A DNA stretch of 12,344 nt from an uncultured Candidatus Melainabacteria bacterium (GTDB lineage Bacteria; Cyanobacteriota; Vampirovibrionia; Gastranaerophilales; Gastranaerophilaceae): contig CAKUUG010000046.1 in assembly GCA_934692665.1 (NCBI GenBank), positions 1-12,344 of the forward strand. Direction: 5' to 3'. Shown piece by piece: positions 6,927 to 12,344 of this stretch; position 1 is the first letter of the stretch; the number at the start of each line of letters is the position of its first letter. Position numbers and translations under genes: made by a program. Below the pieces are notes generated by a model that did not search any database, had not been told where the DNA came from, and saw only the letters and a program-made list of their open reading frames with translations.

Positions 6927-7836
6927 TATAAAATTCTACGAAGATTTTTATTTGACCAATTTCAACACCTTGAAAATAAAGGCTTTAGCAAAGTATTTCT
7001 ACATGCCGGACAATTATGGCGAAATGATTTCTTTGTTTAAAAAGTTCAAAAATCAAAAACCGATTGTATTGGGTAATGGCTCAAATATTCTTTTTTCTTC
7101 TATTAAAATTGAAGACCCTATAATTTATACAGGCAAAATGAAAAACTGCTTCATTCTCGGAAACAATATAGAAGTAGAATGTGGCATAAAAACCCAAACT
7201 CTATCAAAAACCGCATACGAAAAAGGACTTTCGGGATTTGAATTTTTAATCGGAATCCCTGCAACATTGGGCGGTGCTATATATATGAACGCAGGAGCTC
7301 ACAAACAAACAATCAGCGACAAACTTGTTTCATGCAAAGTCTACGACTGCGAAAATCACAAAATTTTGACTCTAAAAAAAGAAGAAATGAATTTTTCTTA
7401 TCGCCATTCTATTTTAAAAGACAAACCCTATATTCTATTAACGGCAAAATTCTCTCTTGATAAAAAACCAAAAGAAGAGATAAAATCAAGAATGGATGAA
7501 AATATATTGTTCAGAAAAACGCACCAGCCAAATTTGGCTTTGCCAAATGCAGGTTCTGTATTCAAAAATCCGGAAAATTCAGAATTTTCTGCAGGTGCAT
7601 TAATAGACAAATGCAACTTAAGAGGCTACAAGGCTCATAATTGCGAAGTTTATACAAATCATTGCAATTTTATAATAAATTCAAACAATGCAAATTCGAT
7701 TGATTATACAGATATGATTTTTGAAATTTATTCAAAAGTAAAAGAAAAATTTGGTGTAGAATTGTCCCCTGAGATAATTTACATCGGTAAAATGACAAAA
7801 GGTGAAGAAGAAAAATGGAAAATATTAAAAAAATAA
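6907..7836 (+). CDS. murB: UDP-N-acetylenolpyruvoylglucosamine reductase
   Basis: FAD- and NADPH-dependent reductase that converts UDP-GlcNAc-enolpyruvate to UDP-MurNAc, the substrate of MurC encoded just upstream. It has 309 residues. The FAD-binding half shows LGNGSNILFS (55-64) and the GLSGFEFLIGIPATLGGAIYMNAGA stretch (107-131). SYRHS (164-168) contains the active-site Arg. NAGSVFKNP (214-222) holds the catalytic Ser217, and SPEI (287-290) the catalytic Glu289. The region after NAGSVFKNP is short, and I leave the MurB subtype open. The ATG at 6907 overlaps murC by 20 bp and follows GGTGGGG (6894-6900) at good spacing. Cys is fairly frequent for a cytoplasmic enzyme but no metal site is apparent. 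Confidence 0.96.
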   Translation: MICSQNDIKFYEDFYLTNFNTLKIKALAKYFYMPDNYGEMISLFKKFKNQKPIVLGNGSNILFSSIKIEDPIIYTGKMKNCFILGNNIEVECGIKTQTLSKTAYEKGLSGFEFLIGIPATLGGAIYMNAGAHKQTISDKLVSCKVYDCENHKILTLKKEEMNFSYRHSILKDKPYILLTAKFSLDKKPKEEIKSRMDENILFRKTHQPNLALPNAGSVFKNPENSEFSAGALIDKCNLRGYKAHNCEVYTNHCNFIINSNNANSIDYTDMIFEIYSKVKEKFGVELSPEIIYIGKMTKGEEEKWKILKK

Positions 7837-8768
7837 CAAAAAATTCTAAAATAGCAGTTTTGTGTGGCGGATTGTCAAACGAAAGAGAAGTATCTCTTCG
7901 CTCCGGAAGAAATGTTTTTAAAGCCTTGATTAATTTGGGGTATAAAGATGTCACTATGATAGATGTAGATAGAAATATAATAAAAACTCTATCAGAAATG
8001 AAAATTGAATATGCAATAAATGTTCTCCACGGCAGATACGGAGAAGACGGCTGTATCCAAGGTGTTTTAGAATTTTTGGATATTCCGTATTCAGGTTGCG
8101 ATGTAAAATCAAGTGCAATTTGTATGGACAAAATAATGACAAAAAGAGTCCTAAAAACGACCGATATCCCAATGATAAAATCTATAAACGTCACAAAAGA
8201 CAACTACAGGCAAGAAATTGAAAAACTTTCTTTCCCTGTAATAATAAAACCGGCAAACGAAGGCTCTTCTATCGGTATGACAAAAGTAAACTCGATAGAT
8301 GAACTGGATTCTGCTATGCAAACTGCCCTGAAATGCGATAAAGAAATACTAATCGAAGAATATTTAGTGGGCGAATCGATTACAGTTGGCGTTTTAGAAA
8401 GAAAAAAAGAAGATAATACAATAGAAACTTTTGCAACACCTATTTTAGGCTTCAAAACAAAAACAGAATGGTATGATTACGAAGCAAAATATACAAAAGG
8501 ATTAACAGAATTTGTTTTACCTGCAAAATTAGATGAAGAAATGACCAAAAAAATTCAAGATTATGCAATTTTGGCTCACAAAACAACAGGCTGTTCAGGG
8601 GTTTCTAGGGTTGACTTTTTGATTCACAATAACATACCATATATATTAGAAATAAACACAAACCCCGGAATGACAGATACTTCTGATTTACCTGCCCAAG
8701 CTAATGCTATGGGAATAAATTATACTGAATTAACAGAGTTGATTTTAAAAACTGCAGAAATAAAATAA
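7815..8768 (+). CDS. ddl: D-alanine--D-alanine ligase
   Basis: ATP-grasp ligase that joins two D-Ala to make the terminal dipeptide of the wall stem peptide. It has 317 residues, a typical length. Motifs in order: CGGLSNEREVSLRSG (17-31) with the D-Ala-binding Glu24; LHGRYGEDGCIQG (71-83); IIKPANEGSSIG (143-154), which carries the flexible loop; IEEYLVGES (180-188); the omega-loop YDYEAKYTKG (220-229) with Tyr222; SGVSRVDF (261-268) with Arg265 and Asp267; and EINTNPGMT (279-287) with metal-binding Glu279 and Asn281. The Tyr in the omega loop is the form seen in D-Ala-D-Ala ligases, not the His of VanA-type D-Ala-D-Lac ligases, so ordinary vancomycin-sensitive termini are expected (inference). 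It overlaps murB by 22 bp and has AAAGGTGAAGAAG as upstream ribosome site. Confidence 0.97.
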   Translation: MENIKKITKNSKIAVLCGGLSNEREVSLRSGRNVFKALINLGYKDVTMIDVDRNIIKTLSEMKIEYAINVLHGRYGEDGCIQGVLEFLDIPYSGCDVKSSAICMDKIMTKRVLKTTDIPMIKSINVTKDNYRQEIEKLSFPVIIKPANEGSSIGMTKVNSIDELDSAMQTALKCDKEILIEEYLVGESITVGVLERKKEDNTIETFATPILGFKTKTEWYDYEAKYTKGLTEFVLPAKLDEEMTKKIQDYAILAHKTTGCSGVSRVDFLIHNNIPYILEINTNPGMTDTSDLPAQANAMGINYTELTELILKTAEIK

Positions 8769-9773
8769 ATGGATATTCAATACCACAAAAGACGTCTTAG
8801 GGCGAACAAAATGAAACGTCAAATCGCATCGACAAGATTAATGTTGATGCGAATAAGAGGGCTTCTTGCACTTTTGATTGCTGTTTCTTTTTGTTATTTT
8901 GCTGTATGGGTATTGAAATTGCCTCAGTGGTATATAGATAGTGGCAAACTGGCTTCTCTAGACCCTGAAATCATAGAAATACAAGGCAATGTGCTTACTC
9001 CAAAAGAAAAAATTCTAAACGTAGTAAAAAACACTGAATTGCCTTACACTCAGATATACAGGCTGGATACGAGCGAACTATCTGAAAATATTGAAAAACT
9101 TCAACCTGTCAAAAAAGTCTACATAAAAAGATACTGGTTTCCTGCACGTTTGATTATAACAGTAGAAGAAAGAAACCTTGCGTTTCTTTTAACCCCAAAT
9201 TTGGAAACAGAGCCAAATTCTGCACTTACAACAGATGGCATACTAATCGACAAAGAATATCTCATATACAACACTTCTCAAAAAGCAAAAACCATATTGA
9301 CTTATGGGGTGAGAAACGGACATGATGAAGTTTGGGACAAAAAGAAAGTCGACAAACTGATAGAAATTACAAAAGCATTTGAATTGTATTCAGGGCTTGA
9401 AGTAAAATATATTGACCTTAGAAACGAAAAAGACAGCTATGTTATGCTGGGCGATTTCTTGATTCGTTTTGGTGAAATAAACGAAACCGCCCTTGCTCGC
9501 ATAAAATGGATTGCACCAATAATTCCTGAAGCAAACAAAAACAAAGACAACATAAAATACATAGATTTGAGATGGGAAGATTCAAGATACTTCTGTTTGA
9601 AAAACAATCAAAATGCAAAAGCAACAGAAGAAACTTTAATGCAAAAAGTAAAAAAAGATAAAAAAGAAATCCTAAAACCAAACACTGAAGAAAATGTTCC
9701 AAAAACAGAAACCAAAGTCGAAACAAAACAACAAGAAACAAATGTCGAAACAGTTCCTGATGAATTAAATTAG
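8769..9773 (+). CDS. ftsQ: Cell division protein FtsQ/DivIB
   Basis: Bitopic division protein that links FtsL/FtsB to the wall-synthesising divisome. Its 334 residues give the expected layout: a basic cytoplasmic tail (1-30, rich in Arg/Lys), one membrane helix (about 31-51), an extracytoplasmic POTRA domain (about 66-137, with IEIQGN and the closing VEERNLAFLL) and a beta-rich FtsQ domain (about 140-276). A Lys/Glu/Thr-rich disordered extension follows (about 277-334), longer than in E. coli FtsQ (276 residues). The ATG directly follows the ddl stop (TAAATG) and there is no clear Shine-Dalgarno, so translation probably depends on termination-reinitiation from ddl. An alternative in-frame ATG at residue 15 is possible. 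No ftsA or ftsZ follows; the next gene is convergent. Confidence 0.9.
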   Translation: MDIQYHKRRLRANKMKRQIASTRLMLMRIRGLLALLIAVSFCYFAVWVLKLPQWYIDSGKLASLDPEIIEIQGNVLTPKEKILNVVKNTELPYTQIYRLDTSELSENIEKLQPVKKVYIKRYWFPARLIITVEERNLAFLLTPNLETEPNSALTTDGILIDKEYLIYNTSQKAKTILTYGVRNGHDEVWDKKKVDKLIEITKAFELYSGLEVKYIDLRNEKDSYVMLGDFLIRFGEINETALARIKWIAPIIPEANKNKDNIKYIDLRWEDSRYFCLKNNQNAKATEETLMQKVKKDKKEILKPNTEENVPKTETKVETKQQETNVETVPDELN

Positions 9774-9777
9774 TTTT

Positions 9778-10935
9778 TTAATCTAAGCATTTGTTTTTTA
9801 AAGTATAAACGCCAACCAAAAATGCAATTAATCCCATCAAAACAAGAACAACAGAAACACCGAATTTTTGTGCAATTATACCCAAAGGCGACAAAAACAA
9901 AGCTCCTATTCCCCAACTAAAACCTTGCATAACGCCGCTTACAACACCTGTGTATTTTGGAATAGTGCTTTGAGCGTGAGTTAAAATTATTCCGACTGAC
10001 AAAAGTATAAAAAATCCTGTCAAAATAAATAAAACAACTGCAATATTTTTATTGAAGTTTAATACATACAAAAACAACAATAATAATGGCAAAACACTCA
10101 AAAATGACAATACAACAACGTTGTTTGCACCGATTTTGCTTTCAAATTTTGCACTGTAGATTGTTCCTATTCCGCCTGTTATATAAAATAAAGTAACAAT
10201 CAAACCTATCATAGAAAGGCTAAAACCGTTTTTTTGTAAAAGAAACGGAATATAAGTACCAAAACTTATGCTTAGGGCAGATTTTATTATAGATATCAAA
10301 GTCAAAAACATGCATTTTTTGTTTTTTAAAATTTCTTTCATAATGACAAAAAAGTTTTCTTTGATAAAACAATCTTTATCAGGCATTTTTGGAACAAAAA
10401 AGTACATAAAAACAGAAGCAATCAACCCAAAAAATGAAAGATAGTATATTTTTTCAATTCCATAATGATAAACAAAAGAAGTAGAAACATAAGGTCCAAT
10501 CGCATAGCCTATTGTTCCGAGTCCCAAAAATATGCTCATCACTTTTGACAAATTTGGATTGTTTTTGTTGAAATCTTTAATCAAAGCACTTACTTGGGGG
10601 TGGAAAAAGGCATTTCCTATCATACCTAAAAGCAAAAAAGCCAAAAATCCCATCGCAGTCGTACTTTTTGCACTTAGTGGAATAAAAACACAAGCAAGAA
10701 CTAAACCCCACACCATAAATACTCTGTGTTTCAATCTATCTGCAATATAGCCAAAAACAGGCTGCATCATAGAAGAAACCAAATGTCCAAGAGCAATTAT
10801 TGAGCTAATCAAAGCCAAATTTATGCCAATTTTGTCCGTTATTAAAGGATATAAAGGCACTAACATTGCAGCGTACAAATCTAGTGCAAAATGCCCAAAA
10901 CTAAGACCGAATATCGCTTTGTTTTGTTTGTTCAT
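9778..10935 (-). CDS. MFS transporter, Fsr (fosmidomycin-resistance) family
   Basis: A 385-residue major facilitator of about 12 membrane helices in the inner membrane, expected to export a small molecule by proton antiport. The family call rests on GHFALDLYAAMLVPL (14-28), the loop 2-3 motif GYIADRLKHR (62-71) and FHPQVSALI (111-119), close to the FHPE motif typical of Fsr proteins. A charged central loop separates the two halves (about 185-205). The start at 10935 has AGGA nine bases upstream, located in the 16-bp gap after the stop of the AICAR-transformylase-like gene, so the two are probably cotranscribed. Its substrate cannot be inferred. The stop is 4 bp from the end of ftsQ on the other strand. 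Confidence 0.88.
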   Translation of the reverse strand: MNKQNKAIFGLSFGHFALDLYAAMLVPLYPLITDKIGINLALISSIIALGHLVSSMMQPVFGYIADRLKHRVFMVWGLVLACVFIPLSAKSTTAMGFLAFLLLGMIGNAFFHPQVSALIKDFNKNNPNLSKVMSIFLGLGTIGYAIGPYVSTSFVYHYGIEKIYYLSFFGLIASVFMYFFVPKMPDKDCFIKENFFVIMKEILKNKKCMFLTLISIIKSALSISFGTYIPFLLQKNGFSLSMIGLIVTLFYITGGIGTIYSAKFESKIGANNVVVLSFLSVLPLLLLFLYVLNFNKNIAVVLFILTGFFILLSVGIILTHAQSTIPKYTGVVSGVMQGFSWGIGALFLSPLGIIAQKFGVSVVLVLMGLIAFLVGVYTLKNKCLD

Positions 10936-10951
10936 TATTGTTTTTCCTATT

Positions 10952-11884
10952 TTAGTATTTTAAGTGTCTTATTCCTGTTGCGACCATTGAGATATTCATT
11001 TTGTCAGAATATTCAGCAAGCTTTGCATCTTTTATTGTGCCTGCAGGCTGAATCAAGCCAATCGCTCTATTTTGTGCCATTACTTGGATGTTGTTAATGG
11101 TAGAAATCGCACCATCTGTTGCAACAACAGAATCTTTTGCAGAATCGCATATTTTTGAAAAAGCAATTTCTATACTGTCTATTCTATTTCCAACACCTGA
11201 TGCAATTGCAATGGTTATTAAATCTTTTGCAATTACAACACCCGCTGATTTTGTATGTTTTACAACTTTGAATGCAAAAATCATATCTTCCAGAGTTTTT
11301 TGCTCAGGTTTCAGTTTTGTTAAAATTTTGAATGTATTAACATCAAAATCTTTTGTATTTTTTTCTTGTATCAATGCACAAAAAGGTGTGATTTTTATTT
11401 CTTCTTTAACATAAGAAGGAATTTTGTTCAGGGGTGTGTTGATTTTTACAATTTTTAGATTTCTGTTTTTTTCTAAAATTTCTAAACTATTTTTTGAAAA
11501 ACTAGGTGCAATAAGCAACTCTACAGGTATTTCTGAGATTTTTTGTGCCAGATTTTCGTCTACTTCTCTTGTAAAAACAATAGTAGAATTAAAATGCGAA
11601 ATAGGGTCAGAATCGAGAGTTTTTTCGTATGCGTCAGACAATTCTTTTCCCAGTGCAACTGCAGTCGGAACGGTGTTTTTGACAACTGTACAACAAGCAA
11701 CATCAAAAAACTCAGCCGCAATATCGAGTGCCACTGTGGCGTTTAGGATATTATTGTATGATAAAACAGAACCTTTTAGTATTTCATAGTCAACTGTTTC
11801 TTCTATTTTGTATAAAGAAGCACTTTGGTGAGGGTTTTCGCCATATTTTAATTCTTGTATTTTTTCAAATTCTAATGTTTTCAT
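10952..11884 (-). CDS. Stand-alone AICAR transformylase-like protein (C-terminal half of PurH)
   Basis: It resembles the C-terminal formyltransferase domain of bifunctional PurH, which adds a formyl group to AICAR in purine synthesis. It has 310 residues against about 510-530 for PurH, and lacks the IMP cyclohydrolase half: the region upstream is a short gap and a GtrA gene. Family marks are KYGENPHQ (13-20), LSYNNILNA (41-49), VKHTKSAG (208-215), VVATDG (253-258), LIQPAGTIKD (278-287) and TGIRH (303-307). Departures from the family: the catalytic Lys-His pair reads Lys69-Asn70 (VKNTVP where VKHTNP is usual), KSNA reads KSAG, the FPFPD stretch is replaced by ISTINN, and the end is HLKY, not the usual HFRH/HFHH. 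It may be inactive, altered in substrate, or regulatory. A separate complete PurH could exist elsewhere. The ribosome site AAGGA is eight bases before the ATG. Confidence 0.8.
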   Translation of the reverse strand: MKTLEFEKIQELKYGENPHQSASLYKIEETVDYEILKGSVLSYNNILNATVALDIAAEFFDVACCTVVKNTVPTAVALGKELSDAYEKTLDSDPISHFNSTIVFTREVDENLAQKISEIPVELLIAPSFSKNSLEILEKNRNLKIVKINTPLNKIPSYVKEEIKITPFCALIQEKNTKDFDVNTFKILTKLKPEQKTLEDMIFAFKVVKHTKSAGVVIAKDLITIAIASGVGNRIDSIEIAFSKICDSAKDSVVATDGAISTINNIQVMAQNRAIGLIQPAGTIKDAKLAEYSDKMNISMVATGIRHLKY

Positions 11885-11926
11885 TGTATTATTCCTTTTT
11901 AATACAATTCTACAACAAAATTTGAG

Positions 11927-12301
11927 TTATTTCTTTTTTTCCAAAAAAACAAAATATTTTCTAAACAAAAAGTTTCCAAAAAGCCCTATTATATTGGAAA
12001 AAGATTTTGCCCAGAAATTGTTCAATCCCAGAGTCAAAAACAAAAGTGTAGAATAATAATCAACACACCCCATAACAACAAGCGTGATTATGTATGTAGT
12101 GATTTCCATCAATGATGACCATCTCGCTTTGTGACGGAACAAAAGTAAAATACAAAGAAGATAGTTTACAATAGATGCTACAATAAAAGAAATTGCAACG
12201 TTAACGATTAAATTTTGACAAATTTTTGCAAGAATAACAAAAGTCAAAATATTAACAATCGCACTAATGCCACCAATAAAAATATACAAAATAAACTGCA
12301 T
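11927..12301 (-). CDS. GtrA-like polytopic membrane protein (5' end may lie outside window)
   Basis: A small GtrA/DPMS-type membrane protein, 124 residues from the ATG at 12301, with four predicted helices (about 3-22, 30-56, 66-89 and 94-117). The N-terminal YIFIGGISAIVNILTF and later FLFRKYFVF fit the family's G(G)xxxxxN start and N/RxxVF end. GtrA proteins are thought to help move polyprenol-linked sugars across the membrane for glycan decoration. The frame stays open upstream to the edge, reading ...LHYGGPKAPIP before the ATG; the only GGAGG is 19 bases upstream, too far. The true start may therefore lie beyond the window. A partner glycosyltransferase would be expected next to it but may be off the edge. 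Confidence 0.75.
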   Translation of the reverse strand: MQFILYIFIGGISAIVNILTFVILAKICQNLIVNVAISFIVASIVNYLLCILLLFRHKARWSSLMEITTYIITLVVMGCVDYYSTLLFLTLGLNNFWAKSFSNIIGLFGNFLFRKYFVFLEKKK

Positions 12302-12344
12302 TGGAATAGGGGCTTTTGGGCCTCCATAATGTAAAATACAATAC

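Noticed and set aside
7815..8768. VanA-type D-Ala-D-Lac ligase
   Set aside because: The omega loop has Tyr (YDYEAKY) and the end motif is EINTNPGMT, as in ordinary D-Ala-D-Ala ligases; no vanH or vanX is adjacent.
9771..9780. Shared bidirectional terminator between ftsQ and the MFS gene
   Set aside because: Only a short T run lies between the two stops; no GC-rich stem is visible on either side.
10952..11884. PurH gene broken by deletion or frameshift of its N-terminal half
   Set aside because: The frame begins at the natural domain boundary with its own ATG and ribosome site, and the 42 bp upstream plus the GtrA gene hold no trace of a cyclohydrolase domain.
11885..11926. Purine riboswitch or other leader upstream of the AICAR-transformylase-like gene
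   Set aside because: The gap is only 42 bp, AT-rich and without stem-loop structure; it holds little more than the ribosome site.

Overview
The window is AT-rich DNA with compact, often overlapping genes that use the standard bacterial code (TGA is a stop). The GT2 glycosyltransferase closely recalls cyanobacterial glycosyltransferases I know (its C-terminal WGKT.HG and FLTQCQ.NEY motifs). Combined with the A/T-rich codon use and the murC-murB-ddl-ftsQ order, this suggests a non-photosynthetic gut relative of Cyanobacteria (Melainabacteria/Vampirovibrionia, Gastranaerophilales-like). That assignment is inference.

Region 1 (1-4057, minus strand) is a single very long reading frame that runs off the left edge: at least 1352 codons, starting at an ATG with a strong Shine-Dalgarno. 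The product is acidic and has no visible signal peptide. It carries a short coiled coil, one EF-hand/dockerin-like loop and a stretched LysM-like segment. Its last third is a series of distinct in-frame tandem repeats: Pro/Thr/Gln-rich, Ser/Asp/Glu-rich, beta-type TYPDGT repeats and an 11-residue array at the window edge. This is the most unusual object here, and I do not recognise a named family for the whole protein.

Region 2 (4058-4237) is a divergent intergenic region with two short dyads and an extended -10 promoter pointing right.

Region 3 (4238-9773, plus strand) is a tight envelope operon: a processive membrane GT2 glycosyltransferase, then murC, murB, ddl and ftsQ. The first four genes overlap their successors by 11, 20 and 22 bp, and ddl abuts ftsQ as TAA-ATG. 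MurC and MurB act on UDP-MurNAc synthesis and its first amino-acid addition, Ddl makes the D-Ala-D-Ala dipeptide, and FtsQ links wall synthesis to division. The GT2 gene is presumably co-expressed and may make another surface polysaccharide. The cluster ends at ftsQ, with no ftsA or ftsZ following.

Region 4 (9778-12344, minus strand) is a convergent cluster read from the right edge leftwards: a GtrA-like membrane protein (its 5' end may lie outside the window), a stand-alone AICAR-transformylase-like protein with an altered active-site motif, and an Fsr-type MFS exporter. FtsQ and the MFS gene end only 4 bp apart, and I see no hairpin terminator between them.
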